From Neurospora tetraspora (Eukaryota > Ascomycota > Sordariomycetes > Sordariales > Sordariaceae), in the NCBI RefSeq assembly GCF_033439725.1, contig NW_026944383.1, positions 3,286,001 through 3,350,000 of the forward strand: a stretch of DNA of 64,000 nucleotides. Direction: 5' to 3'. The notes below the pieces were generated by a model. That model was given only the letters and a program-made list of their open reading frames with translations. It searched no databases and was not told the DNA's origin. A program made the position numbers and the translations under genes. Position 1 is the stretch's first letter, and every line of letters starts with the position of its first letter. Below, piece after piece: positions 23,401 through 35,097 of this stretch.

Positions 23401-25910
23401 ATGTTCTACAGTCACGAAAGTGAGTGGATTCACTTCTTCTTCAGCTGAGAGATGAGGACCAAGTTGTACTGACTCCTTCACCAGTCTTAACCAACCAGCA
23501 GTATGGTGTTGCCACCGTTTGGTAAGTGAACCTGAGTAAACCTGAGTGAACCTGTCTGTGACTTCAAGGTGAGACAGTTCAACTGACGCGATTATACTCT
23601 CACTCCAGGTTGGTGTCCACGTTTGGACTCAGATCAAGCAACAGGAAGATCTCGCGCAAGGCAATCCAAGAAGTCAATGTCCGGAAAGCTTGCGAGACCA
23701 TCCTCCAGCCGGGCGCCCCCATCGCTCTGCGCCTGCAGGGGAGCCTGCTCTATGGCGTCTCTAGGGTCTTTTCTCAGCAGTGTTCCTATGTGCTCACCGA
23801 CGCCGAGAAGATCCATATGCACATGCGATGCTTCTACAGTGTATTGGGGGGCAGTGAGAATGCCCTTGATCCGCAAGCCGGAAAGGCCAAGTATGTGTAC
23901 TCCTTTTGCCGACGACCAGATAATGTGTCAATCTAACCTCAGCTTTGCAGGCGCAACCAACTCATCCTGCCAGATGACCCGAACTTCGAGGTCAACATGG
24001 GGCTCCCAGCCTTCCACTTCGACGAGGAAGGAAACCTGGCTTCCCAATTCCAGAGTCAAGCCTCACGCAAAACTTCGTCCCAATTCTCGCCACTGGATAG
24101 GTTCAACTTGACACCGGATGGCAGTGGCTCCTTTCTCATCGGCCTTGATCTACCTCAATCTTCTCCGGCAGATCCTCTGTATTCTCAGCATTCTTCCTAC
24201 TCGCTGGGACCTCTCTCTCAACACAAGCCCGACGACGATATGATGCAGTTCGGTGAACCCGAGGCCAACGCCGAGATCTTTGGCGATTGGGGAATCGAGA
24301 TCGACGCTGATGGCAACGTGATGGCAACTGTGGACGAGCCTGAGCTACCCATTCTCCCGCGTCCCGAGGAAGAGCGAGCTCATGCCACTGCCTCTGGCCA
24401 AGTTCATGACGAGCCGGAATTCTACTTTAACGACCAAGGTGACTTGCTGATGAGCGGAGGCACTGCTCCTCCGCCTGAGGCCGACGAAGTCCCTGGCCTT
24501 GTCCCCAACCAAGTTGAGCAAGCTCAGGAAGACCAAATCATGGAAGAAGCTGAAGAAGAACAAGTCATTGCGGAGGAGCCTGTGGTTGAGGCGGTCGCCG
24601 CACCTGTTCAACGTCGTCAGCGCCGCCGAGCTGTGCTGGCACCCGACGAGGACACCAAAATCAGTCGCCATGAACTGAAATCGTGGAGCAATGATTACGT
24701 CGCAAATGCCGAGCGGGCGAACAACGCTGCCAGACGCGCTGCAGCTACAAACCCAGCTGCTGCCAAGAGACACGCATACGATCTCGTATTTAGTCGTGGA
24801 GTTGGGGGTGTGGGCGCCCTTGAAAGCGGTTTGGGCTCCGGAAACCACCGCAGCCATCCACTGGCAGATCTCTTTGCCGGCGCCGGCTTCGCTGCCGAAG
24901 TCTTGGGCATCGACATCGACGAGGAGGATGAAGCCGGAGGAAGACGCAGCCGTCGGCGCACAGCTCTCGAAGCCCTCGAGCTAGAGGAAGAAGACGCCGA
25001 GAGACGAGTCCGTCGTCGCCTCAGCGATGAAAACGAAGAACATCAAGCGCAAGCGCAGCAAAATGTCGAGCCGCAGACCGAGGCAGGCCGAGGCTTGCTG
25101 GCTGGAGGAGCCGAAGAAGACGCCGAGATTGGAAGAAGAGATGGCTCAGCACTGCCCGACATTCCCTCCGACGCTCCCTGGAACCGGCCCTCTTCGCTCG
25201 TCCCGGGCTCATCAGTCAAAGGTGACAGTCACCACCCCGGATCCAGCAGACAAGTAAGCGCCAGTCCCCTCCACAGCCGAGGCAGCCACTTAGCCCACCT
25301 CCCCCCTATCGACCGCTTCAGCGACGCCGGATCCTACGCGCCCTTCTTGCACTCGGGCGGCGTCCCCGGTTTCTCATCCGACCCCATCATGCCGCCCGGA
25401 GAGGATGAATCACAGCTTCCGCACTTGCCTGGCGGCCCGCATGGTGACCGTGACCTCTTGCGCCGTACTCCTTCCGCCGAAGCTGGAGCTGGAGCCGCTA
25501 CTCAAACTGTGGCCGAAACCTCCCAAGTCATGCGAGATGCTCTAGACCGCGACGGCCGCAACTTCCTCGCCTACGTCAACATGGTAGCCAAAACCAGAGG
25601 AGAGACGCGTTCCCTCGACGGTGGTATACCCTCCCATGCCTCCCTTGACGACGGTGACAGAGACGGAGACGGAAACAACAGACGTCTCAGACAGTGGGTT
25701 GCCTTTGACGAGCTGTTGGATGAACCTAGGGACAGAACCCGACAGGTGGCGACGCAGGCTTTCTACAACGTCCTGGTCCTCGCGACCAAGGACGCGATCA
25801 AGGTGGAGCAGGACATGGAGAACTTCCAGCCGTTTGGCGAGATTCGCGTGGGCGTCGAGGTGTCGGAGGCTGAGATGCTGGCTTTGGTGGAAGAGGACGG
25901 CGATGAGTGA
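23401..25910 (+). CDS. rec8: Meiotic cohesin kleisin subunit REC8
   Basis: Protein of 765 residues, the alpha-kleisin that replaces RAD21/SCC1 in meiotic cohesin and is cleaved by separase. Exons are 23401-23419, 23485-23521, 23609-23890 and 23951-25910; all junctions have good consensus and restore phase. The N-terminal domain (residues 1 to about 110) starts MFYSHEILTNQQYGVATVWL and includes LRLQGSLLYGV and the VFSQQC motif, which bind SMC3 in this family. The middle is acidic and disordered, with Gln/Glu runs and Arg-rich separase-like sites. The end (from about residue 640) has the small winged-helix region that binds SMC1, with FYNVLVLATKDAIKVEQ. The N-terminal sequence fits REC8 better than the mitotic RAD21. 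The stop codon lies within a GAGT repeat. Confidence 0.9.
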
Positions 25911-25931
25911 GTGAGTGAGTGAGTGAGTGAT
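25905..25931 (+). repeat. GAGT tetranucleotide microsatellite over the rec8 stop
   Basis: Six perfect GAGT copies begin at the penultimate rec8 codon (GAG) and run through the TGA stop into the 3' end. Because TGA recurs every 12 bases in each frame of this repeat, length changes would hardly move the end of the protein. Confidence 0.9.
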
Positions 25932-26469
25932 GCGGAGGATTTGCGAACGATAGTCTTTTATCGGTGCAATCGGTGCCGATCTTGCGGTCCGTTTTATTTT
26001 TCATTGTTATTTCGCGGTGCGAGTTTTCGGGTGGGAAAATGGGAAAAGGGGTGCTTTGCCCCTATTTGAGTTAGTCATGACGGGGGAAAGGTCAATTGGG
26101 ATACCGTCATGGATGGTTTGCTAGGCATTCGTGTCTCCGGCGACAACCGTTCGGAGCTTGGGATGGATGGGATCTCAATCTCTGCTGAGGATATAGGGAA
26201 CTGATATTCGGAAAGTTATGGGAAGGGGGAACAGATTTCAGGCGAACGACAACTCTTCAACACCCTGAGGCTGAATTTGAAAGAAGGGAATTGTCATTTC
26301 GCAGCTGAGCAAAAACAACGAATCAGTTACAAGATAGCACGAACATGGAATGGCAATTGAGTGGTAGAAGTATAATGAAATTAATTTTCTAAAGCATGCT
26401 GAAGTATGTGCAAAGGGCTGTGCATATGATAGTAAAGAAACCAGCCCTTACCATGGTCATCACCGAGAA
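25911..26469. other. Convergent 3' region between rec8 and mrs6
   Basis: About 560 bp holding both 3' ends. Apart from the GAGT microsatellite I see no feature or gene. Confidence 0.6.
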
Positions 26470-28232
26470 TCATTCATAATCATCATCATCCACGGGTTCA
26501 CGATCTGTGAAAACCATGTACTCTGCATCATCAACTGTGTCGCCAACGACCTTCTTCCACGCCTCGCGGACATGCTGCAGCAATGAATCGTCCATCGAGA
26601 GGGAAAGAGAAGGACCGGGCAGATCAAGGGTCAACCCATCAAGTCGACTTTGCTTCACACCAGCAGCCTGCTCATAGTATAACTGATACAAGCACTGGGG
26701 GACTTGATTATGGTCCACGGCGGAGAGGAAGGATTCAAGAGCACGGCTCAAGATCTCCTTGGAATTGGAAGTCGCCATTGTGGACAAGTATATGACACCT
26801 ATTGATTTCCAGTTAGCCTTTGCTCCTAACATGTTGTGAATGATGCAAAAAGGTTTAATGGATGAGAGTACGATCAGAATGTCAGAGGTAGTTATCGTCA
26901 ACGCCGAAGCTTGGACAATGTAGATAAGTATTCAAGATGTGGATCATCATAGTACTTGGGAAGGGATGAAGAAGGGAATAAAATGGGTGAAACTTACTCT
27001 GACCATTGGGACATTCGCCAGTACCGCTAGAGTGAGCAAAAACATAGACTGGGTAAGTGTTTGCTTCACCGGATGTTGTTAGTGAGCCCGCAGGCAGAGC
27101 GACGACCGCAACGCATGGTGTCGGTGCCCCCTCGATGGTTGGCTCAAACAAGCTCTTGAGCGGAGAACCAACAACGGCCACTAGCCTACTGATGATCGGC
27201 TCATCGCCAACGCTATCGTCCCCACGCACGAGCAACTTCGTCTTCACCTTGTCGCCGCTGGTCAGCTCGAGCTCGATCTCGTCAGCAGCAGTAGCCATCG
27301 ACTTGATACCAGCACCAAGCATGTAAACAGCGCCACCAACCGCACCAGCCCGACAAGCGACCTGAGCAATCTCGGAGATGCCCCCCCATTTGGGATAGAG
27401 AGCAGCAAAGCCGGGACCAAAGTGACCCATGGAGGTGAGATGACGATGAATGATGAACAATCCGTCCTCGGTGCTGATCCTGCCATCCAGCGAGAGTGTG
27501 AGGGTGATGATGTAGGTCTTGAGCTCGGCATCCATCTTGAAGTGCTCCTGTAGGAAGTCCATCAAGGATTTGTCGGCAAAATACTTCCAGACATCTCTCT
27601 GGTCCGGACTGTCGTAGTCCAGCACGAACTTGAGAAACTTCATCAGTCCGCGCTTTGCCTTTGCCGAGATGGCAGTGGTCGAGAAGACGTCTTCGCGGGT
27701 TGAGGGGATGCGGACAAGGCTGGGTTGCTGTTCGGGGTCGAGGGGTGTTTTGAAGATGTAAAATGATCCGACGGCGAGGAATTCCACCTGCCGGTACGCC
27801 CGGGAAGAAACCAATTGAGATAGCAGCTCCGAGCGGGCGTGGATCAACTGCGGTGCCAGTGCCAGCGAGTACGCCCTGGGGAAGGAGAGACCCGCGACAT
27901 CCGGCTTGGTGATGGATGCGGACCTGAAGAGGCCTTTGTCCTCGGTGGCCAGACGGTCAACCCAGGACTCAGTTTCTTGCAGGCTAAAAGCCGCTTCCGC
28001 CCCGCCATAGTAGTCGTTGGGGTCTATGTGCAAAATGTTCTTGCTCGATCGCGAAAGGGATCTTCAAGGCGGAGAACAGCTATGTCAGTCGGTCAGTTAG
28101 ACAGGAGAACGATGGAAGTGGGATGGAGAAGAGGGGAAGGGAGTTTGCTTACAGAGCAAGCAGAGACTGCTGCAGTCCGGTGCCGCAGATGACGACATCC
28201 CAAAGGGTATCGCCGATAGATCCCATCGCCAT
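26470..28232 (-). CDS. mrs6: Rab escort protein (Rab geranylgeranyltransferase component A)
   Basis: Protein of 490 residues that presents newly made Rab GTPases to geranylgeranyltransferase II and delivers them to membranes. Minus-strand exons are 28232-28153, 28061-26998 and 26798-26470; introns are 91 and 199 nt with good donors, and phases agree. The N-terminal FAD-like fold of the GDI/REP family shows the glycine motif GTGLQQS and the conserved block HIDPNDYYGG just after the first junction. The C-terminal part (YLSTMATSN, PQCLYQLYYEQ) fits REP proteins and has an acidic end. There is no C-terminal prenylation motif, as expected. It could be confused with GDI, but the extended C-terminus favours REP. 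Confidence 0.9.
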
Positions 28233-29530
28233 GACTAGGGACTCTGTGGTTCGCGGAACTGCCAGTCTGTTGAGAAGAAGAGTTGGGAAGAGGAAGCGAG
28301 GGTTGCAGCGGAAATTTTGAAATGAAGTTAAAGTGTCTGGTTCTTGCGGAGCCGGCAGTTCCTCGGACCGGTGTGGTTTTTATCGGCCCCGCCAAAGCTT
28401 TCACTTTTATGGGTCTTTGCTCTGTCCCCCGCCAGGCAAACGCGTGAGCGCACGGGCCACTGGCCAAGCTTCGAATTTGTCAAAACTCGACGTCCATCCG
28501 CCCAAAATTTCCCTTTTTCTCTCATCAACCACTCAACGAAGAGACGCGATCGCTGCTGCTGCTCTGCAGCCCAACAGTATCGCGGGAGTCTTGGAGAGCC
28601 TTTCATTAGGTCTCTTCGAAGTTGAGTGGCAGATTGATGCCACAAACAGCCCTTCTGTATCTCCTGCCTTAGAATCACCACATGTAAAGGCGGGTCGAAC
28701 GATCGGCACATTTCTAAACCATGCTGTGAAGTTGTAAATGTCTTCCGCTGCTTTGGCAGCTTAAATCCCCGGTGCCATCAAGGTGTTGGTGACTCTTCGA
28801 TTTAGAAGCTCGTCTCTTTGCAGTGTTTGTGCGCAGCGCAAACTGACGGTCAGATGTGCAAGGTTGTCCGTCAAGTTCTCTGGAATCACATGGCCCCGTG
28901 CGATGCTCATAATCAATCGTTACGAGCTTCAACACACTCATGATGGTTGGAGCAAGAACTGGGTGGTGAAGACTGTGTCATTTGCACAAAGATATTAATG
29001 GGTATCTATTTCAGTCTCATTGTTCTTCGAGTATGCACAGGACAGGACAGGACAGGACAGAACGGGTGGGCTCTGAACGTCGCCGTTCGCACCAGAAAGC
29101 CTCCATATCTCTCCGGGAAAGTGATGGTGGTTGCGTCCTCTTCCTCCTCCTCTGGCCGTACCCACGGGCTATCCGGTGTCCGACCATCTTCTTCGCATTC
29201 TCGATCTGTATCACGTGTCTCCGTTGACATGACCAAGCCGAGATTCTCCGCCTCGGTGAGGAGGTGGTTGATGATAGCTCATCCCTCCATGCCTTTAGTC
29301 CGTAGTTGAGAGCCGAGAGACCAAGGTGTCCTCATTCTGAACCTGCCCATTATCTATTCATCCCACCGCCGACCAGGCCCCTCTTCACCATCAACATTTG
29401 CCGGAACCCAAAACCCATATTCCGGCTACAAGCCCGCAACGTCGTCCTCAAGTCGTAGTACGGTTCCCCATCCTTAACCTCTCCGATTCAGCAAGGACTT
29501 GATGCTGTAGTCGTAGTCCCTTCCTTACTC
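28233..29530. other. Spacer upstream of mrs6
   Basis: About 1.3 kb between two minus-strand genes, containing the mrs6 promoter and the 3' end of the next gene. A + strand frame at 28333-28737 is open for 134 codons but has no ATG start and no motif. A GACAG pentamer repeat is at 29037-29060. No gene is supported. Confidence 0.55.
29037..29060 (+). repeat. GACAG pentamer microsatellite
   Basis: Four perfect copies of GACAG preceded by a partial copy. It lies in noncoding sequence. Confidence 0.9.
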
Positions 29531-29796
29531 CTACTTCGTGTTACGAAGGGGTCTAACATATGATGCGGGTTAGCCATCATGCAAGTGGGAGCGAGGAATG
29601 ACAAGCCAAAAGGGTGAAATAGAAAGGAGACAGAACGAACGTACCCGCAACCTTGAGGAGTTGTTACACCGAAAAAGCAGTCATCTGCGTTCTTGGGTAC
29701 GACTTGATCGGGCTTGATGGGAGTGATGACTACACCGGCGCTGACGAGGGAGGCGCACAGGGAGAGGAGGGCGGCGGCGAGGGTGACTGGCTTCAT
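29531..29796 (-). CDS. Small secreted peptide with one predicted disulfide loop
   Basis: Predicted 57-residue secreted peptide. Minus-strand exons are 29796-29645 and 29552-29531, joined across a 92-nt intron with donor GTACGT, a CTAAC branch about 17 nt before the TAG acceptor, and correct phase. Residues 1-20 are a clear signal peptide (MKPVTLAAALLSLCASLVSA). The mature part of about 37 residues has two cysteines nine residues apart within DCFFGVTTPQGC and ends PLRNTK. If the intron were not removed, a 102-residue version with a hydrophobic tail would be made. A later CAG acceptor would give a different short tail. I do not recognise the family. It may be a secreted signal or effector-like peptide, but that is inference. 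Confidence 0.6.
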
Positions 29797-31163
29797 GGTG
29801 ACTTTTGTCGTAGGATGGTAGGTATATTTTCGGGAGGAGTTGGGGTTTCTTGTTGCGGTGAGGTAATGAATGAAGGTTTTCGATCGGTTGGTGTCTCGTT
29901 CGAGCGATGGGAGTTATTAGGTATGATGTTCAGACCAGCTGATGATATTATTGAATAATTATAGAACCGAGTGAAGGAAGTTGATGTAATGAACAGGCAG
30001 CGCAGTATAGACAAAGTTCCGCGGTGACTTCACTTTTAGGAAGATGAGTCGCTAGGTAACGAACGAGCTCGCAAAAGAAACAGAAAGATTGGGAGGCAAA
30101 AACGGGACAAAGGGCGAGGAAAGAGAAAAATAAGATGAAATGAAGCGAAACATAAAATCGACTTGTATGAACCGGGTTGTACCGCTCGGGCCTTCCATCG
30201 AGGCATCTCCTGACAGAGATTGGTAGTGGAAGGCCATGGGAGGATGTCACGTTGACCACTCGAGACGTCGCATCTGAAACTCCGCGAGTGGACGGGCGCT
30301 TAACAACCCCCTGAAGACCTCGCCGTTTCAACATGACAGGCAACATTATCCCTAAGACTTGGGAGAAAGGCAATCCATGCCAGAGAACGAAATAGAGAAG
30401 GTAAAACGAATAATGACGTTCGATGTCCGATTGAGTCTTTGTTGATAGCAAGATGGCCCTATGGGTTATCAACCTTACCCTACTTTGTCGTGCTACACCA
30501 GCTCACGACTAAGCAATCAAAACGTGTGGCCCATGCAATCCCGAGGCAAGAACACATAGAATAATTGATAGTAGCTGTGTGACCGACTTACACTGACCAT
30601 AGTTTCTGGGAAAGGTTACTGAAGACGTGGGTCCCTTTTGTAGTGTCCTCAATCATCGGCAATATAGTCGATTCCATCCCTCCGCCCGTCCTCAGCCCAT
30701 TTCAGCGTATCCAAGAACAGAGCTGGCGCAGCGAATAACTCATTGTCGTCGAGAGATTGTAGTGCTGTCGGGTCATTCTTGTCGTGCGATCCATCACAGC
30801 GTTATAGAGTGCCCCTTATACCGGGCTGGAACATTGACCAACTACTCCTCCCATGATCCCCGGAATCCTGTCAGTCTGAACAAGATGACATCCATTACCC
30901 AAGCCTCGTCCTCTCTCATTTTCGTCGTTAATAATATCATTACATCCTCGCAATTAACCGGGTATTAAATATGGTGTACAGAAAGATTTCGTATTTTCCG
31001 GGCCTCTCAACGGCGTATGAGGCTCTCCAATGGCAACGTTCGTGTAGGTAATTCGCCCAAGTTTCATGATTTCGGCAAGTCGGAAGAACAGTCCGTCAAA
31101 ACAACGATCGTGTCTGGTTCGTCGGGAAAGGACCTTCGGTCATCGGATAAGCTGCTTGCTGGT
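29797..31163. other. Spacer between the small secreted peptide gene and the Asterix gene
   Basis: About 1.37 kb upstream of the peptide gene and downstream of the Asterix gene, both on the minus strand. The longest frame (29948-30472, minus) has no motif. I see no gene. Confidence 0.55.
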
Positions 31164-31875
31164 TTAGGCAGGGACAGGAGGAGCGGCATCGGTGACGCTG
31201 CCCTGTTGCATGCCCGGTTGCGGGGGAAGGAAGAGCGGGAGGTAGGTGACGGCGAGAGACATCACTAGGCAATAGGTTAGCAGGGTGTCCCAAGTCCCAG
31301 TTCCAAAGAGGGAATATCTTGTCCCGGTAACGTACACGACATGCCGACGGAAAAGTATCCGGGTGTACTGGTGCTCTTCTTGGTGTCTTCGCTCTCGCCG
31401 AGCCAGCTCTGGACGGCAAAGACGACGGCAGCCCTGTATCATATGATTCGCAATCAGCGACCTGTCCACCCAAGCTTTCATCCCATGTTCACATCCAAGA
31501 GCACATGGCGAACGACACGTGGCTGCCGTTGGGTTGTAGACCGCGGGTAGCTTTCTTCGAAGCTCTCCATAGCTGTGATCGGAGTCGCATAGATTGTGTT
31601 GCGCGCATCGAGCAGATCGTGGAGTAGGGACCCAATTACCATCCAATGTAGCGGTTGCGCATAAAGATAGCAGCCATGGGCAATGTTGACGAAATAGTCG
31701 ACTGGAATTCGGCGGCGTCGGCCTTCGCGGCCGGCTCCTGATAGGGGATAACTATACCGATGCCCCGGGTCAGCTTTATGCTCCGCAACTTTGACACCGG
31801 ACAACATGCACTTTGGGGAATTGGAATGAGGAACTTACTCAGATCCGCCCTACGCATATCCTTCTTGGAAGACAT
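31164..31875 (-). CDS. PAT complex subunit Asterix homolog
   Basis: Predicted 115-residue membrane protein, homologous to Asterix (WDR83OS) of the PAT complex, an intramembrane chaperone at the ER translocon that shields unassembled transmembrane segments of multipass proteins. Four minus-strand exons: 31875-31839, 31751-31640, 31433-31336 and 31264-31164. All introns have GT-AG ends and phases agree. Evidence is the N-terminal block DLIIPYQEP, a hydrophobic segment with MAAIFMRNRYIGW, the family hallmark SEDTKK after a second membrane segment (AAVVFAVQSWLG), and a third segment ending YLPLFLPPQPGM. Human Asterix is about 106 residues, so length fits. The partner would be a CCDC47-like protein elsewhere in the genome. 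Confidence 0.88.
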
Positions 31876-32484
31876 CTTGATTGAGTGTATATAATGGAAC
31901 TTGAAGCCAGTCTCGGAACTGTTGCTTGAGGTTGATGGTCGTCCGGACGGTGACGTTTGTCGCTAGGGCAAGTTGGAGCCACCTCTCCGGGGGAAGCTCT
32001 GGACCTCCGTCGGCGGGACCCTGCCGCGGCCGTCGCGTGCACGGTCCACCTACGGACCCCATAACTAGTCTTGGCAGCGAACTCGCGATGGATGCCGTTG
32101 TGGAAGCCTTCGAAAAAACCCAGGGGATACCTGGATTGGTTGACTTCCACGCATTTCGTACCCTTGAAGCTTCACCTGCGAGAGCCAGACATATATTCAC
32201 TTGACCCCGACTGGGAAATGTGAAGAAAGTCATGTATCGTGGTGAAAATCCACAGTCATAAACGTTACATACTCCTTGACATTTTCTCTCCTTGAACTTT
32301 CCGGGTATAACCATTCCTTTTCCTTTTACTCGTGTTAAACCATAACCCTCAAAGCCCGCTCAGCCCGGTCCTGTTTTTGTTCGTTCATACCAAATATGTG
32401 CACGCGCGAGTTGAATCGTCATCATATATACATTGAAAACTGCGCATCGCCTGCCCGTTGACTCCTAAGCCACTGTGTGCTTGT
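31876..32484. other. Spacer between ad-3B and the Asterix gene
   Basis: About 610 bp with the ad-3B 3' end and the Asterix promoter. A minus-strand frame at 31850-32314 overlaps the start of the Asterix gene in another frame and has no motif. No gene is supported. Confidence 0.6.
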
Positions 32485-34492
32485 TTATTTGGCCTTCTTC
32501 ATGCCCTCAAGATACGCAACATCGCCTCCTGTCCGCAACTTGTCACCCTTCTCAATTACGGCTTCCTCCATCTGAAGCTGATATCTGCTCATGTGCTCCT
32601 GGTACTGAGGGATGAAGGAACCCAAAATCCTGATAGCGAGAAGGGCGGCGTTGGTGGAGTTGTTGATGCCGACAGTGGCAGTGGGGACGCCCCTCTGTTA
32701 ACAGTTAGTGACGGACCGTAATTTCATTGGGATTCTGGGCCTAAACTTACCGGCATCTGAACGATGCTCAACAAACTGTCGAGACCATCGAGGTGTGTTG
32801 CCTTGACAGGAACACCGATGACAGGCAGCGGGGTCTCCGAAGAGATCATACCGGGAAGATGGGCAGCTCCACCAGCAGCAGCAATGATAACCTTGATGCC
32901 CTTCTTTGCCGCCTCACCGGCAACCTTCATCATGTACTTGGGAGTACGATGGGCAGAGGTGATGTCGAGAGCATAAGGGACCTTGAATTCCTTCAGGATA
33001 TCAAGACCGGCCTTGAGGACGGGCAAGTCGGAGTCAGAGCCCATTGTGACCAATACCAAAGGCTGATCCGAGTTGTGTACCTCCGCAGGGCTAGCTCCTC
33101 CGGAGTTCGCCTTGCTCTTGGCTTCCTCCTGGGGGCGGAGTTGCTCAGCAGAAGCAGCAAGACGCTCCTCCCTGATCTGATCGACCATGCTGATGAAAGG
33201 CTCAGTGGCCTGCTCAAGATCCTCGATGGAAGAGAATCCTGTCAAAGTGATATGGCCGATCTTGCGGGTAGGCTTGGACTCCTTGTTGTAGAGATGGAGA
33301 TAGACATCAACATTATCTCCGTACGTCGTCCTGGCAAGACGGGCAAGCTTGTGGTGGGAGTTGGGGGCGGCACCACCCAAGATGTTGAGCATGATAGAAG
33401 ATGAAACTCTTGGGGTGAGCTCATCAGGGATAGGCAGATCAAGGACGGCATAGAGCTGCGCCTTGTACTGCGACATGTAAGGAACGGCCTCAATGGTGTA
33501 GTGGCCGGAGTTGTGGGGGCGAGGCGCGACTTCATTGATCATCAACGATCCTGACCAAATGTTAGCAAAATATTCAGCGATATCGAGTCCAACCACTGCT
33601 ACTTACCGTCTTCGAGGAGGAACATTTCGACGGCAAAGACGCCCCTTCCCCACAGGGTGCTAATCACATCACAGGCCAGCTTCCTAGCCTGCTCACAGAC
33701 ATCATCATCCACTCCTCTGGGCGGCATGAAGACCTTGGTGCAGATGCTGTCTTCATGAATGGTCTCAACGGCAGGGTAGGCGACGCATTTCCTCAAGTTG
33801 CCTTCATCATCCTCGGTACGGATGACCATAACTGCAAGCTCCTTCACAAACGGGGCCCACTTTTCCGCGTAGAGAGGAAGCTTGCCCAACGCCTCGATAG
33901 CAGGGGCAAAGTCCTCCTCACTGCTGACCTTGAAGTTTCCTCTTCCATCATAGCTTCCCTTCCTCGCCTTGAGCATGAATGGGAACCCGAACTTGTCAGC
34001 AGCTTCCTGGAGGGACTTGAGAGCAGACTCGCCCGACTCGATAGCCATCTGATCAGCGATGGGGATCTTGGTCTTGCTGGTCCGGAAGTGTTCCTTCTGG
34101 AGGTACTTGTCCTGAATCAGGCGGATGGTTCTCCAGGAGGGATGAATAGGCGGCTTGTGAATAGCAACGGAGCCATCAGCGAGCTTGATCTCGACGCCAT
34201 TCTTTTCGATATCCTCGAGGACCTCGGTCTCAACATGCTCGATTTCGACAGAGATGTAGTCGGAACGAGCAGCGAGCTCGCGGATCTTGGCCGGGTCCTT
34301 GAAGGAGCCAGTGACATGGCGGTTGGTGTTATGGGCCTGCTTAGCAGGGGCGTTCTTCTCGTCGAGGATGGCGATGTCGATGCCCAGGGGGTTTGCGGCC
34401 TCACAGAGCATACGACCCAATTGGCCGCCACCGAGAAGGCCAATGACTGGGTTGCTGCTTCCCATCTTGTCGGATTTTTGTCTCAGGCTCAT
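32485..34492 (-). CDS. ad-3B: Phosphoribosylaminoimidazole carboxylase (PurK-PurE fusion)
   Basis: Purine-biosynthesis enzyme of 631 residues that carboxylates 5-aminoimidazole ribonucleotide; loss gives adenine need and, in Neurospora, purple pigment. Minus-strand exons are 34492-33607, 33550-32751 and 32694-32485, with 56-nt introns and good phase. The first about 390 residues form a PurK-type ATP-grasp part (glycine motif [30 protein letters not shown]). From about residue 460 a PurE part follows with [15 protein letters not shown] and [13 protein letters not shown] Lys/Glu/Ser linker joins them. The order PurK then PurE is the fungal ADE2 form. An in-frame ATG at 34465 (MGSSNPVIG) is an alternative start. 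It is divergent from dus4. Confidence 0.96.
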
Positions 34493-35097
34493 CGGATGAT
34501 TTTGGCGTGAGCAGATGGCTCTTGCTCAAGGAAAAAGCTGGAGATGGGTTGCAAGTCAACAAGCTGAAGAAAGTGGAAGCGATGACGGCCACTGGGGAAT
34601 TGCTAAGAGTCATATAAGACAGGGGTTTGTGCCTTGTTAAAACCGTGAAACCGGGGCAACTGGAGCTGTTAGTGGGGCCTGATCAGGTACGTATAGTGGG
34701 GGATGGAGCACCGATAGCGGGAACTGTTAGGGTTGGGGTTGATTTCATGAACTTGTGATGCTCCAAGGCGTGGACGCGATATTTGCTCCCAGAAATCAGT
34801 TGTCAAGTTTTCGCTGAAATAGTGTCATTACCATCGAGTGTCGATAATCTGTGATGTGATTTTGGATCGCCAGGTTGAATAACGGAAGATTTTGTATATC
34901 GTGGGCTTGTGAACCTCACAAAAAGTCAACTGCCGTAGCGGCTATCAAAAGTTCAAAACCCCCACTAAAAAAAAAGCGGATGCTGATCGCGATAACCTTC
35001 ACTTGCAACCACTTCTTCACCCTCCGGCGCAACCACGAAAGTCGTTCGCTCTTACTCCATCCTTCCACTCGTTATCAAGGGCTTGGGACTCATCAAC
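34493..35097. promoter_or_regulatory. Divergent promoter between ad-3B and dus4
   Basis: The 605-bp spacer holds one TGACTC core on the minus strand at 34607-34612, next to a TATA-like TTATAT and about 115 bp before the ad-3B start. In yeast, TGACTC sites before ADE genes bind Bas1 and Gcn4; the Neurospora counterpart of Gcn4 is CPC-1. Use here is inference. Confidence 0.5.

Noticed and set aside
33755-34510. 251-codon + strand frame over ad-3B exon 1
   Set aside because: Antisense shadow of the PurK part; no domain.
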